A stretch of DNA of 64,000 nucleotides from the NCBI GenBank assembly GCA_050011535.1, contig JBEKIX010000002.1, forward strand, positions 1 to 64,000, read 5' to 3'. Positions within the stretch are counted from its first letter, which is position 1. Each line of letters begins with the position of its first letter. The notes below the pieces were generated by a model. That model saw nothing but the letters and a program-made list of their open reading frames with translations. It had not been told where the DNA came from and ran no database searches. The translations under genes and the position numbers were made by a program. Shown piece by piece: positions 35,720-44,512 of this stretch. This DNA is from JAFNAG01 sp050011535. Lineage in GTDB: Bacteria; Acidobacteriota; UBA6911.

Positions 35720-36133
35720 ATGTCAATGGCGGTTGGTATCAACAAAGGCCCGAAGTCGGATATTAATATCACTCCCTACATCGATATCCTGCTCGTGCTT
35801 CTCATTATCTTTATGGTCATTACCCCGGTTCGGCAGCAGGACCTTGAGGTCAAGGTGCCACAACCTGCTCAAGATGAGGGCAACAAGACGCCTCCACCTG
35901 CGGACGTGATCGTGGTATCGATGTCGGAAACTGCTCAGCTGGCTATTAATCAGGAGCCTACCTCCATCATAGAATTGGGATCAAAGCTCCGCGATATTTA
36001 TAGCGCCCGGGCAAACAAGAACATGTTTATCAGCGCGAGCGCCAAGCTGCCTTACGGAGATGTCGTCAAGATCATCGACATCGCGAAAGGCGCGGGCGTG
36101 CTTGATGTGGGGCTTCTCACCGAACTGCGATAG
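35720..36133 (+). CDS. exbD: ExbD/TolR biopolymer transport protein (second copy)
   Basis: A 137-residue protein with INITPYIDILLVLLIIFMVITPV, including the channel Asp, and a periplasmic domain ending in GAGVLDVGLLTELR. It is clearly different from the first copy and separated from it by 220 bp. Two ExbD paralogues behind one ExbB suggest a mixed complex. Confidence 0.92.
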   Translation: MSMAVGINKGPKSDINITPYIDILLVLLIIFMVITPVRQQDLEVKVPQPAQDEGNKTPPPADVIVVSMSETAQLAINQEPTSIIELGSKLRDIYSARANKNMFISASAKLPYGDVVKIIDIAKGAGVLDVGLLTELR

Positions 36134-36184
36134 GCGAGCAATCGGTCCGCTTCGCGCTATTACTGAAATTGTCTGGAGGCCATA

Positions 36185-36967
36185 ATGAGGGTCAACAAGA
36201 AGTGGCTTGTTATTTTTGCACTTGCGGCGATGATACCCCTTTCGGGCTGCGGCTTCGTCACGAAACTCCGCGCTCGCGATAAGCTCAACAAGGGCGTCAA
36301 GGCGTTCGCGGAGCAGAAGTACGAGGAGGCCGCTAAACTGTTCGAAGATTCCATTGCGCTCGACCCCGAGTTTAATGTCGCCAAGATGTATTTGGCCACT
36401 TCGTATACATCGCAATTCGTGCCGGGCTCTCCGGATCCAAAGAGCACGGAGATGGCCAATAAAGCCATCAAGACTTTTGAGAGCATCCTGGAGACTGAGC
36501 CCAGAAGTATTAATGCGATGCTGAGCATCGCCAGCCTTTACTATCAGCTCGACAATTCCGCGGAATCGAAGAAGTGGTGTGGAAAAATTCAAGCAATCGA
36601 TCCGACCAACGCAGAATCGCTCTATCGAGTCGCCGTGATCGACTACAACGACTCCTACAAGAAGACCGGCATTCAAGGAGAAAACGTAGAATTCCTCACG
36701 ACGGAAGATAAGCAGAAAACGCTCAGCGATATCCAGGAGGGGTTGGATTGCATCGAAAAGGCCCTGAAAATCAGGCCTGACTATTTTGACGCCATGGATT
36801 ACGAGAATCTCCTCTGGCGAGAAAAAGCCAAGTTTGAAAAGGATGCCAAGGCCAGAGCCGAGTTGATTCGTAATGCGGATCTCATCTCGCAGAAGGCGCT
36901 GACAATGCACCTCAGGGCGGCGGAGGAAGAGGCCAAGAAACCCAAGAAACTTGCTCCTGGAAAATAG
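36185..36967 (+). CDS. TPR-containing lipoprotein
   Basis: A 260-residue protein with a lipoprotein signal: AMIPLSGCGF, with the lipidated Cys at residue 22. The rest is helical and repeats TPR units (AFAEQKYEEAAKLFEDSIALDP; AIKTFESILETEPRSINA; CIEKALKIRPDYFDAMDY). It is likely a periplasmic scaffold or docking factor. It lies 51 bp after the second exbD, and this neighbourhood suggests it helps the TonB-ExbBD complex; that is inference. Confidence 0.85.
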   Translation: MRVNKKWLVIFALAAMIPLSGCGFVTKLRARDKLNKGVKAFAEQKYEEAAKLFEDSIALDPEFNVAKMYLATSYTSQFVPGSPDPKSTEMANKAIKTFESILETEPRSINAMLSIASLYYQLDNSAESKKWCGKIQAIDPTNAESLYRVAVIDYNDSYKKTGIQGENVEFLTTEDKQKTLSDIQEGLDCIEKALKIRPDYFDAMDYENLLWREKAKFEKDAKARAELIRNADLISQKALTMHLRAAEEEAKKPKKLAPGK

Positions 36968-37026
36968 CCCTTCGCCGTATCAACTTTGCTTGCCTTGGAA
37001 GCCGCTGTGCTTCCGATGATTCCTGC

Positions 37027-37070
37027 TGGGGTACGCCATGAAAGCCCGTGTGGAGGGCAGGCGTACCCCA
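37027..37070. terminator. Perfect 11-bp hairpin after the TPR lipoprotein gene
   Basis: TGGGGTACGCC (37027-37037) and GGCGTACCCCA (37060-37070) are exact complements, and the loop holds a further GCCC/GGGC pair. The following DNA is C/T-rich but not a T-run, so termination is plausible, not certain. Confidence 0.55.
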
Positions 37071-37119
37071 TTCCCTGCCTGCTCCTTTTCCTCTATAATA
37101 AGTCGTTAGAACGATCTGT

Positions 37120-39300
37120 ATGACTATGATCCGCTTCGAGGACCTTGCTGAGAAGGTGCTGCGCTATCACCCCGAGGCTCTGGAGTTGGTTCAGCGCGGC
37201 TATGTCGTATCCGCAAAGTTCCACAAAGGGCAATTGCGGATGAATGGCGAGCCTTATCTGACGCATCCCCTTGAAGTCGCGAACATTCTTGCCGAACTCA
37301 AGATGGACGCGGTGACCGTCACTTCCGGTTTGCTTCACGACGTTCTGGAAGACACCCTCATATCTCCTGAAGAATTGCGCCGCCAGTTTGGAGACGAGGT
37401 TTACCAGATTGTCGACGGGGTCACCAAAATATCGCAGGTCTACTTCAGCTCCCGGCACGAGAAACAGGCCGAAAACTTCCGGAAAATGCTGCTTGCCATG
37501 GTGGGGGACATCCGCGTGCTGTTTGTAAAGCTGGCCGACCGTCTCCACAATATGCGCACCCTGCAGTATCTACCCCCGGAGCGGCGCGAACGCATATCGC
37601 GGGAGACGCTGGACATCTATGTGCCGCTGGCACACCGCCTGGGCATGGGTCTCATTCGAGGAGAACTGGAAGACCTGGCATTCAGCTTCCTCGATCCGGT
37701 CGCGTATCAGAACACCGTGTCTCTGATCGAAGCGCGTCGTGCGGTCAGTCAGGATTTCATGCATGAAACCAAGAAAGCCATCGCCAGCGAACTGGCGGAG
37801 TACAACATTCCGGCACGCCTGGAGAGCCGCATCAAGAGGATTTATGGGGTCTACAATAAGATGCGCGTCCAGAAAATCAGCATTGATGAGGTCTTCGACT
37901 TCATTGCGATTCGCGTCATCACCGACACGGTCAAGAACTGCTATACGATACTGGGAATCCTGCACAATCTGTGGAAACCTGTTCCCGGACGGATCAAGGA
38001 CTATATTGCCATCCCCCGTCCCAACCTCTATCAGTCCCTGCACACTTCGGTGGTTGGGAAGAACGGGCAGCCGTTCGAAATCCAGATCCGTACCCAGGAG
38101 ATGCATAGAATCGCGGAGTTCGGCATCGCGGCCCACTGGAAATATAAGGAAGGGAAACTGGGTGTCGTGGAGGGCGAAGACCAAATCCAATGGCTCAGGC
38201 AGCTGATTGATTCCCAAAACGAGATCAGTGATCCTCGCGAGTTTCTCAGCAGCCTCAAGGTCGATCTTTACCCGGATGAGGTCTATTGCTTTACGCCCAT
38301 GGGTGAGGTTATCACCCTGCCACGCGGCGCTACTCCGGTCGACTTCGCCTACGCCATTCACACCCAGGTGGGGCATCACTGCGTCGGGGCAAAGGTCAAT
38401 AGCCGGATCATGCCGCTTCGACACAAACTGAAGAACGGCGAAATCGTCGAGATTCTGACCTCCAAAGACGCAGGACCGAACAGGGACTGGCTGGCCTTCG
38501 TCAAGACAGCGCGCGCCCGTAATCGAATCCGGCACTGGGTCAATCAGCAGGAGAGGGAGGATGCCGCGGAGCTTGGAAAGAAATTGCTCGAAAAGCAGGC
38601 CCGCAGGTTCAAAACCAGTTGGAAAAAGATCCTGGGCATGCCCGAGCTTTCTCGAGTGTTGGCCGATCACGGAATTCAGAAGGCGGAGGATCTGTATCCC
38701 GCGGTTGGTTTTGGCAAGATTGCGCCGCGTCATATTCTGGCATCACTTTTTCCTGATCTTGCGCCTCCCGAGGAAACCCAGGAAAAGAAGTCTGCCATTG
38801 CCACCGTCGTCAAGAAGGTACTCGGCAGAGGCGAGGCTCCGATCACCGTTAAAGGACAGGACGGCCTGCTCGTGTACCGTGCGAAGTGCTGCAACCCGAT
38901 CCGTGGGGATGAAATTGTCGGCTACATCACGCGGGGGAAGGGTATCTCCGTACACACCACGAACTGTCCCAATCTTGTCAACTTCCTCGGGTCGGACCGC
39001 ATGACGGATGTGGAATGGGTCGATGTTCAGGGCGACGAGATTTTCACGGTCCGGCTCGCCATATCGATCGAGGACCGCCAGGGCATCCTTGCCGAGATCA
39101 CGTCGGCAATCTCGAATCTCAAGACCAACATACGGGAGTCACGCTCAACCACGGGGGAAGGCGGCCTTGGGACGGTAGATTTGACGGTGGAAATCAATGA
39201 CATCAAACATCTGCAGAAAATCATCAAGGTGCTAAAGGGCATTCGTGGTATTGACGATGTGGCGCGCGTGGCTAAGATTCCTGAAGAGGCTCACTACTGA
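37120..39300 (+). CDS. rel: Bifunctional (p)ppGpp synthetase/hydrolase (Rel/SpoT)
   Basis: A 726-residue long RelA-SpoT homologue. The hydrolase HD domain has YLTHPLEV (His49) and LLHDVLEDT (His73, Asp74, Glu77, Asp78) intact, so it should degrade the alarmone. The synthetase domain follows with GRIKDYIAIPRPNLYQSLHT and EIQIRTQEMHRIAEFGIAAHW. Then come the TGS domain (VYCFTPMGEVITLPRGATPVDFAY), helical/zinc-finger region (YRAKCCNPIRGD...TTNCPN) and a C-terminal ACT domain (VRLAISIEDRQGILAEI). It controls the stringent response. ridA follows 43 bp later. Confidence 0.95.
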   Translation: MTMIRFEDLAEKVLRYHPEALELVQRGYVVSAKFHKGQLRMNGEPYLTHPLEVANILAELKMDAVTVTSGLLHDVLEDTLISPEELRRQFGDEVYQIVDGVTKISQVYFSSRHEKQAENFRKMLLAMVGDIRVLFVKLADRLHNMRTLQYLPPERRERISRETLDIYVPLAHRLGMGLIRGELEDLAFSFLDPVAYQNTVSLIEARRAVSQDFMHETKKAIASELAEYNIPARLESRIKRIYGVYNKMRVQKISIDEVFDFIAIRVITDTVKNCYTILGILHNLWKPVPGRIKDYIAIPRPNLYQSLHTSVVGKNGQPFEIQIRTQEMHRIAEFGIAAHWKYKEGKLGVVEGEDQIQWLRQLIDSQNEISDPREFLSSLKVDLYPDEVYCFTPMGEVITLPRGATPVDFAYAIHTQVGHHCVGAKVNSRIMPLRHKLKNGEIVEILTSKDAGPNRDWLAFVKTARARNRIRHWVNQQEREDAAELGKKLLEKQARRFKTSWKKILGMPELSRVLADHGIQKAEDLYPAVGFGKIAPRHILASLFPDLAPPEETQEKKSAIATVVKKVLGRGEAPITVKGQDGLLVYRAKCCNPIRGDEIVGYITRGKGISVHTTNCPNLVNFLGSDRMTDVEWVDVQGDEIFTVRLAISIEDRQGILAEITSAISNLKTNIRESRSTTGEGGLGTVDLTVEINDIKHLQKIIKVLKGIRGIDDVARVAKIPEEAHY

Positions 39301-39343
39301 CCCGTCGCAGTTGGCGATAGAAACCGATTCAAAGGAGTGCTTC

Positions 39344-39721
39344 ATGCGAGAAATCATCAAGACTGCGCAGGCCCCGGATCCGATTGGACCTTACTCACAG
39401 GCAATTCGCGCTAGTGGTTTAATCTTCGTTTCGGGACAGATCCCGATTGATCCGGCGACCAGTTCAGTGTCAGGCGGGGACATAGCGGTGCAAACGCGAC
39501 AGGTCATGAGGAACCTCTCCGCGATTCTGGCGGCGGGGGCAAGTGGAATGGACAAAATCGTGAAGACCACCGTATTTCTGAGCAATCTGGACGATTTTCA
39601 GAAGTTCAACGAGGTGTACGCGGAATTCCTTGGAAGCTCGAAGCCGGCACGCGCAACGGTTGAGGTGTCCCGGCTCCCCAAAGGGGTCTTGATTCAGATC
39701 GATGCGATTGCTCTAGCCTGA
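39344..39721 (+). CDS. ridA: RidA family enamine/imine deaminase
   Basis: A 125-residue trimeric enzyme that hydrolyses reactive 2-aminoacrylate-type intermediates. Key marks are GPYSQAIRASGLIFVSGQIP at the N-terminus and KPARATVEVSRLPKGVLIQIDAIA, which carries the catalytic Arg. Start ATG 39344 has GGAG 6 nt upstream. Gene order rel-ridA is frequent in bacteria. Confidence 0.94.
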   Translation: MREIIKTAQAPDPIGPYSQAIRASGLIFVSGQIPIDPATSSVSGGDIAVQTRQVMRNLSAILAAGASGMDKIVKTTVFLSNLDDFQKFNEVYAEFLGSSKPARATVEVSRLPKGVLIQIDAIALA

Positions 39722-39730
39722 TCGCACGAA

Positions 39731-39805
39731 GGGGGCATTTCGCTTTTCCAACTCCCGGGCGGAAAGAACGGCCGCGAGACTGGAAAATCGGAATGCCCCC
39801 TTTTT
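39731..39805. terminator. Bidirectional terminator between ridA and rpmB
   Basis: GGGGGCATT (39731-39739) pairs with AATGCCCCC (39792-39800), strengthened by TTTTCCA (39744-39750) with TGGAAAA (39781-39787). A TTTTT run follows on the plus strand, and the element lies between two converging genes. Confidence 0.8.
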
Positions 39806-39838
39806 GCGAAGATTCCGCCGTGCAATGAAATGTGGGCG

Positions 39839-40027
39839 TTAAGCCTTCGTCACTTTTCCGGAGCGCAGGCAACGCGTGCAAACGCGAACTCGCTTAACCG
39901 CACCCTTTTCCACAATGCGAACGCTTTGGAGGTTGGGATAGAACTTTCGTGAACGAACGTTGTGCGCGTGCGAAACCGTGTGTCCGAACACGGGGCTTTT
40001 TGCGCAAGAATAACATTGCATCGGCAT
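39839..40027 (-). CDS. rpmB: Ribosomal protein bL28 (zinc-binding form)
   Basis: A 62-residue basic protein with CYSCAKSPVFGHTVSHAHN at the N-terminus and VRVCTRCLRSGKVTKA at the C-terminus. The four cysteines make this the C+ form, which binds zinc; zinc-starved bacteria often carry a second, C- copy elsewhere. Start ATG 40027 gives the normal length; an ATG 6 bp later is also possible. It lies tail-to-tail with ridA. Confidence 0.93.
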   Translation of the reverse strand: MPMQCYSCAKSPVFGHTVSHAHNVRSRKFYPNLQSVRIVEKGAVKRVRVCTRCLRSGKVTKA

Positions 40028-40147
40028 AAACCGTCTCCACTCAGAGGCCGTAATGCTATCAGTCGGGGCGCGGCCAGTCAACAGACAATGCGGGGTGCTC
40101 GGGCTGCGCTGACGCAGGCCTTCTTCAGGCGCTGCCGAGAGCACAGC

Positions 40148-40960
40148 TTATCCCACTAAGTCCTCGCCGCCGTCGATTCCGAGAACATTCCCTGTCATCC
40201 AGTTCGAATCGCAGGAAACCAGCGCGACAATAGTCCGAGCGACATCGTCGGGCGTTGTCAGGCGCTTCCCGGGATTAAACGAGAGAGCTTGCGCAAACAT
40301 ACGGTCGCTCCCGGGGATCTTCCGTGCCGCCGGTGTGTCGGTCACGCCCGCACGCAATGCATTGGCGCTGATGCCGTAGGGTGCAAGTTCAACCGCCAAC
40401 TGCCTGACGTGAGCCTCGAGAGCAGCCTTCGCGGCAGAGACGGCTCCATAGCCCGGCCAAACGCGGTGTCCGCCGGCGCTGGTCATGGCAAAGATCTTGG
40501 CACCTTCTCTCAGCATACCCGTCGTATACAGATCCTGGACCCAGTAGACCAGGCTGTGCGCCATCACGTCGAGTGTCATATTCATATCGGCCGTGCGAAT
40601 GGCTTTTTCGCTTTCGGAGGAAATGTAGGGTTTTAGAGTGCCGAATGCCAGGGAGTGAAGTAGAACCTCGATGCAACCGCCGCGCGATGGTTCACCGATC
40701 TCCTCGCGGCAACGCTGAATGACCTCGGCACGCCTGATGGGATCCGCGGCATTCACGTTGAAAAAGATGGCCTTTTGGTTCATGGCATGAATGTCGGAAA
40801 GGACCCGCTCGGCGGCTGCAAGCGTGGCACGCCTGTCCAGATGCACGCCGAAAACATGATAGCCGCTGCGAGCCAAGGCAAGGCTCGCGGCTGCGCCAAA
40901 CCCGCTTGAAGCACCCAGGATGAGCGCCCATTTTTCTCGAGTCGAATTGTCAGCCGTCAT
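40148..40960 (-). CDS. Short-chain dehydrogenase, FabL-like enoyl-ACP reductase
   Basis: A 270-residue NAD(P)-dependent reductase starting at ATG 40960 with a strong AAGGAGGAAT upstream. The dinucleotide motif is ILGASSGFGAA and the active site reads YGAVSAAKAALEA, that is Tyr-x6-Lys as in enoyl-ACP reductases (FabI, FabL), not the Tyr-x3-Lys of ordinary SDRs. The C-terminus WMTGNVLGIDGGEDL fits the family. It may complete the fatty acid elongation cycle, but SDR substrate prediction from sequence is unsafe. It diverges from the 3-hydroxyacyl-CoA dehydrogenase gene. Confidence 0.8.
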   Translation of the reverse strand: MTADNSTREKWALILGASSGFGAAASLALARSGYHVFGVHLDRRATLAAAERVLSDIHAMNQKAIFFNVNAADPIRRAEVIQRCREEIGEPSRGGCIEVLLHSLAFGTLKPYISSESEKAIRTADMNMTLDVMAHSLVYWVQDLYTTGMLREGAKIFAMTSAGGHRVWPGYGAVSAAKAALEAHVRQLAVELAPYGISANALRAGVTDTPAARKIPGSDRMFAQALSFNPGKRLTTPDDVARTIVALVSCDSNWMTGNVLGIDGGEDLVG

Positions 40961-41077
40961 GATTCCTCCTTGAAAAGCACCCAAAATATTAGGGAGCGCG
41001 CAGCAGGATTGCAACCGGATTGCATCTCGAAGGTTGCGCGCGGTATCGACAGAGGTGTAAGATTTCTCGCTCACCGG

Positions 41078-41092
41078 AACCCATTGCGGGTT
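41078..41092. promoter_or_regulatory. Palindrome AACCC-N5-GGGTT in the divergent gap (operator candidate)
   Basis: AACCC ATTGC GGGTT is an exact 5-bp inverted repeat with a 5-bp spacer, midway between the reductase (40960) and dehydrogenase (41141) starts. It could bind a regulator of either gene, and thereby influence recA, which is translated from the same message. Confidence 0.35.
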
Positions 41093-41140
41093 AGATATAG
41101 TGTTTGCCATTCAAACAGAGTAGCTCGTGGGAGAGGGATC

Positions 41141-42019
41141 ATGGAAACAGCAAAGATAGGGATTGTCGGCGTGGTCGGATCGGGCACGATGGGAAGCGGC
41201 ATCGCTCAGGTATTTGCTCAAGCCGGCTATCTAGTGCACCTGTCGGACGTTCGCCAGGATCTTCTCGAGCGCGCTCTCAAGACAATTGAGAAAAGCCTGG
41301 ATCGCTTCGTGCAAAAGGGCAGCCTTACCGTGCCGGATCGTAACTCGACCTTGAGCCGGATATCACCGGCTCCGGGATTATCGGCTTTTTCCACGTGTGG
41401 CCTGGCTGTCGAAGCAGTGAATGAGAATTTCGCGATCAAGCGGGCGGTCCTGCAGGAGCTGGATGCTATTTGCGAGCAGGATGCCATCCTGGCTACCAAC
41501 ACCTCGTCAATCTCCATTACCAAACTGGCTGCTGCAACCAAGAGACCGGATCGCTTCATCGGGATGCACTTCATGAATCCGGTCCCACTCATGAAACTCG
41601 TAGAGATCATTCGTGGGCTGGAGACATCCGATGCCACCTGCCGACAAATCATGGACCTCGCGGCCGCACTTGGAAAGACGCCCGTGGAAGTGCGCGATTA
41701 TCCCGGTTTTATCTCGAATCGGGTCCTCCTTCCCATGATCAACGAGGCCGTGTTTGCGTTGATGGAAGGCGTTGCCTCCCGCGAAGCCATCGATACCGTG
41801 ATGAAGCTGGGCATGAATCATCCCATGGGACCATTGACGCTGGCCGATTTCATCGGGCTGGACGTGTGCCTCGACATCTTGCGCGTGATGCATGAAGGCC
41901 TTGGCGACCCGAAGTACCGGCCCTGCCCGCTCCTGATCAAAATGGTGGATGCCGGCCTGCTCGGGCGTAAAACAGGCCGCGGTTTCTATGATTATCGAGA
42001 AAAGGAAGGAAAAGCCTAA
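41141..42019 (+). CDS. 3-hydroxybutyryl-CoA dehydrogenase
   Basis: A 292-residue 3-hydroxyacyl-CoA dehydrogenase (NAD-dependent). ATG 41141 has GGGAGAGG upstream; a longer ORF from 40970 would overlap the divergent gene's leader. The N-terminal NAD fold is GIVGVVGSGTMGSGIAQVFA, and LATNTSSISITKLA, FIGMHFMNPVPLMKLVEII and GFISNRVLLPMINEAVF carry catalytic and binding residues; the C-domain includes NHPMGPLTLADFIGLDV. It acts in fatty acid oxidation or butyrate-type pathways. Its stop and the recA start overlap (TAATG). Confidence 0.92.
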   Translation: METAKIGIVGVVGSGTMGSGIAQVFAQAGYLVHLSDVRQDLLERALKTIEKSLDRFVQKGSLTVPDRNSTLSRISPAPGLSAFSTCGLAVEAVNENFAIKRAVLQELDAICEQDAILATNTSSISITKLAAATKRPDRFIGMHFMNPVPLMKLVEIIRGLETSDATCRQIMDLAAALGKTPVEVRDYPGFISNRVLLPMINEAVFALMEGVASREAIDTVMKLGMNHPMGPLTLADFIGLDVCLDILRVMHEGLGDPKYRPCPLLIKMVDAGLLGRKTGRGFYDYREKEGKA

Positions 42020-43056
42020 TGGCGGACGATCGTACCAACAAGAACAAGGCGATAGAAGTTGCTTTGACCCAGATCGAAAAGCAGTTTGGGAAGGGTTCGA
42101 TCATGCGTCTCGGCGACCGCATTGATCCTTCAGGGGTAAGGGCGATCTCGACCGGCTCGATCTCGTTCGACGCTGCCCTCGGCATCGGAGGATTCCCCAA
42201 AGGGCGCGTGGTCGAGGTTTTCGGCCCGGAATCGAGCGGCAAAACCACCGTGGCGCTCCATGCAATCGCGCAGGCGCAGAAGCTGGGCGGTGCAGCGGCC
42301 TTCATCGACGCAGAGCATGCCATGGATGCAAAGTATGCGAAGATGCTGGGCGTCAACACCGACGAACTGCTGGTCTCGCAGCCCGACAGCGGTGAACAGG
42401 CTTTAGAGATCGCGGAAGTCCTCGTTCGCAGCGGCGCGATCGACATCCTTGTGGTCGATTCGGTGGCGGCGCTCGTCCCGAAAGCCGAGCTCGAAGGTGA
42501 GATGGGAGACTCGCTGCCGGGGCTGCAGGCGAGGCTGATGTCGCAGGCACTGCGAAAACTGACCGCCATCGTTTCCAAATCAGACACCTGCCTGATCTTC
42601 ATCAATCAGATGCGAGAAAAGATCGGCGTGATGTTTGGCAATCCGGAAACCACGTCAGGCGGTCGTGCTCTGAAGTTCTACTCTTCGATTCGAGTCGATA
42701 TCCGGCGTATTGGTTCCATCAAAGAGGGGGACCAGGTGGTCGGAAACCGCACCCGCGCCAAAGTTGTCAAGAACAAGCTGGCGCCGCCGTTTCGCGAGGC
42801 CGAATTTGACCTTTTGTATAACCAGGGAATCTCGTATGAAGGGGACTTGGTCGATCTCGCCGTCGATCGGAAACTCATCGACAAGAGCGGCTCCTGGTTT
42901 TCCTACAAGAATGAACGCCTCGGCCAGGGCAGGGAAGCTGCAAAACAGTTCGTCCGTGAACACCATGACATCGCGATTGAACTGGACGGCCTGCTGCGCC
43001 AGCTCCTCGGCCTGGTAAAGCCGGAGCCAGCCGCCGCCAGCGGCAAGACCAAATAG
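42019..43056 (+). CDS. recA: Recombinase RecA
   Basis: A 345-residue DNA-dependent ATPase for strand exchange and SOS activation. Walker A is GPESSGKTT (residues 69-77), Walker B is IDILVVDSVAALVP, and the DNA-binding loop follows as EGEMGDSLPGLQARLMSQAL. Length is normal. The ATG overlaps the dehydrogenase stop, which is an unusual partner for recA and means its expression depends on that gene's transcription or on an internal promoter. No obvious LexA box was identified. rnpB follows. Confidence 0.97.
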   Translation: MADDRTNKNKAIEVALTQIEKQFGKGSIMRLGDRIDPSGVRAISTGSISFDAALGIGGFPKGRVVEVFGPESSGKTTVALHAIAQAQKLGGAAAFIDAEHAMDAKYAKMLGVNTDELLVSQPDSGEQALEIAEVLVRSGAIDILVVDSVAALVPKAELEGEMGDSLPGLQARLMSQALRKLTAIVSKSDTCLIFINQMREKIGVMFGNPETTSGGRALKFYSSIRVDIRRIGSIKEGDQVVGNRTRAKVVKNKLAPPFREAEFDLLYNQGISYEGDLVDLAVDRKLIDKSGSWFSYKNERLGQGREAAKQFVREHHDIAIELDGLLRQLLGLVKPEPAAASGKTK

Positions 43057-43090
43057 ATGGAAGGGCGCCGAGGATGTCCCCTCGTGCAAT

Positions 43091-43117
43091 TTGTCACTGT
43101 TTGCCGTAAGATATAGA
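43091..43117 (+). promoter_or_regulatory. Promoter candidate of rnpB
   Basis: TTGTCA (43091-43096), a 15-bp spacer and TATAGA (43112-43117), with the RNA predicted to begin about 5 nt later at the first pair of its terminal stem. Confidence 0.5.
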
Positions 43118-43121
43118 TCGT

Positions 43122-43493
43122 TGGAGACGGCCAGGCAATCGCGATCCTGATTTCAGGATCGAGGAAAGTCCGAACTCCACAGGGCAGTGCGCCTCGTAAC
43201 GCGAGGGAGGGGCGACCCTACGGAAAGTGCCACAGAAAACATACCGCCTTCGTTTTTGAGGGTAAGGGTGAAAAGGTGCGGTAAGAGCGCACCGCGTCAT
43301 TGGTAACAATGATGGCAGGGTAAACCCCGCACGGAGCAAGGTCAAATAGAAAAGCGATCCCGCAAGGGATGAAGGATGGCCCGTCCGGTGCTTTTGGGTG
43401 GACCGCTTGATCTCTGGAGCGATCCAGAGACCAGATGAATGATTGCCGTCCCGGCAAAACCGGGAAACAAAATTCGGCTTATGGCCGTCTCCA
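43122..43493 (+). ncRNA. rnpB: RNase P RNA, class A
   Basis: The catalytic RNA that trims the 5' ends of tRNAs. The terminal helix P1 is a perfect 10 bp (GGAGACGGCC at 43123-43132 with GGCCGTCTCC at 43483-43492). Conserved core sequences appear in order: GAGGAAAGTCCGAACTCCAC, GCCACAGAAA, GGTAAGAGCGCACCGCG and GGCAGGGTAAACCCC. The total of about 370 nt is right for class A. It lies 65 bp after recA on the same strand. Confidence 0.97.
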
Positions 43494-43568
43494 GTCCTCC
43501 AGGACTCATCTTCTCTCCAGCATTTGGGAGAGCTGGTCGTGCAGAGACCATAAAGCGTTTGATTAAAC

Positions 43569-44510
43569 TTAAAAACGTCGATATTGCTCAAGTAATTGAT
43601 TAAGTAGCTCGTAGCAGTGATCCGCAGCAGAGCGATACCTAGCGTTGTTTTCCATCAAGCGAGCCTTCATCAGGCTTCCCGTGACCTTTCCCAGACTGAT
43701 CTTGGCCTCAAACTTGACAGGAATCTTGCGGTTGTCTGCCGATAACCAGATGCGAAACTGGCCACCATTCTTGAACAGACCGCCAAAGACGGCAACCGTA
43801 CTCACCTGCCAAGCCTTGTAGTTACCTGCGGGAGTATGGACCTGCTCGCTCTTTTCCACACGTATCTCGACTTCCTTGACGCGCTCATTAAAAGCGACCA
43901 ACACCTGGCGCGACGAATTGACGGCAAGATCCGTTTGTCGCAAGGCATACAAGGCTGAGAAAAGGTCCTTCACATCTGGGGGTATTTCGTCGTAGTCCTT
44001 GTCTCGAAGTACTCTTGGAATCGGGCCCGATACATCGACTTCCCTTATATGGACCTGACGGGTGTCGGGCAGGTATAAAACGTCGATGTCGCGCATGCGC
44101 TTTCCCTCGCGCTCCATTTCGGACACGCGATAGGTGCAGAAGGTCTCGGGATCAGTCGTAAATTCATAGGAATCATCTATGTTCTTGCCGGTGAACCTTG
44201 CGAGTGCGCCGCTGGAGCGTGCAGTAAAGATAATCTTGAGTGCTTTTTTGTCCTTGTATTGCGTCTCGCCGGCCAGAGTGAGAGTCGCTTCGCCTGCCTC
44301 CATTGCAGGCAGGAAGAAGAGCCACAAAGGTGGAGTCCATTCGACGTGATACACCAAGCGCTCGCCGGAGGCAAATGGCGCCGGCACCGTGTCCCTTGGG
44401 GTGAACTGGGACCATGCAGCCTGAATCATTGCCGCAGCAAGGATCAGAACTCCTGCCAGGCGCGCATGCGGGAAGCTTGCCCGGGTTTTGTGCTCTCGCG
44501 AATACGGCAT
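43569..44510 (-). CDS. Exported DUF3108-like protein
   Basis: A 313-residue protein with a signal peptide (about residues 16-34, ARLAGVLILAAAMIQAAWSQ). The body (PFASGERLVYHVEWTPPLWLFFLPAMEAGEATLTLA, later MRDIDVLYLPDTRQVHI and FRIWLSADNRKIPVKFEAKISLGKVTG) matches the pattern of DUF3108 proteins, which are small beta-barrel-like periplasmic proteins of unknown role. Start ATG 44510 is preferred over a start at 44681 because the latter lies 170 bp inside the upstream gene. It closes the heptose/LPS gene run. Confidence 0.85.
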   Translation of the reverse strand: MPYSREHKTRASFPHARLAGVLILAAAMIQAAWSQFTPRDTVPAPFASGERLVYHVEWTPPLWLFFLPAMEAGEATLTLAGETQYKDKKALKIIFTARSSGALARFTGKNIDDSYEFTTDPETFCTYRVSEMEREGKRMRDIDVLYLPDTRQVHIREVDVSGPIPRVLRDKDYDEIPPDVKDLFSALYALRQTDLAVNSSRQVLVAFNERVKEVEIRVEKSEQVHTPAGNYKAWQVSTVAVFGGLFKNGGQFRIWLSADNRKIPVKFEAKISLGKVTGSLMKARLMENNARYRSAADHCYELLNQLLEQYRRF

Positions 44511-44512
44511 CT

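Noticed and set aside
37570..38733. 387-codon minus-strand frame inside rel
   Set aside because: It lies wholly within a clear (p)ppGpp synthetase gene and shows no recognisable motif or ribosome site.
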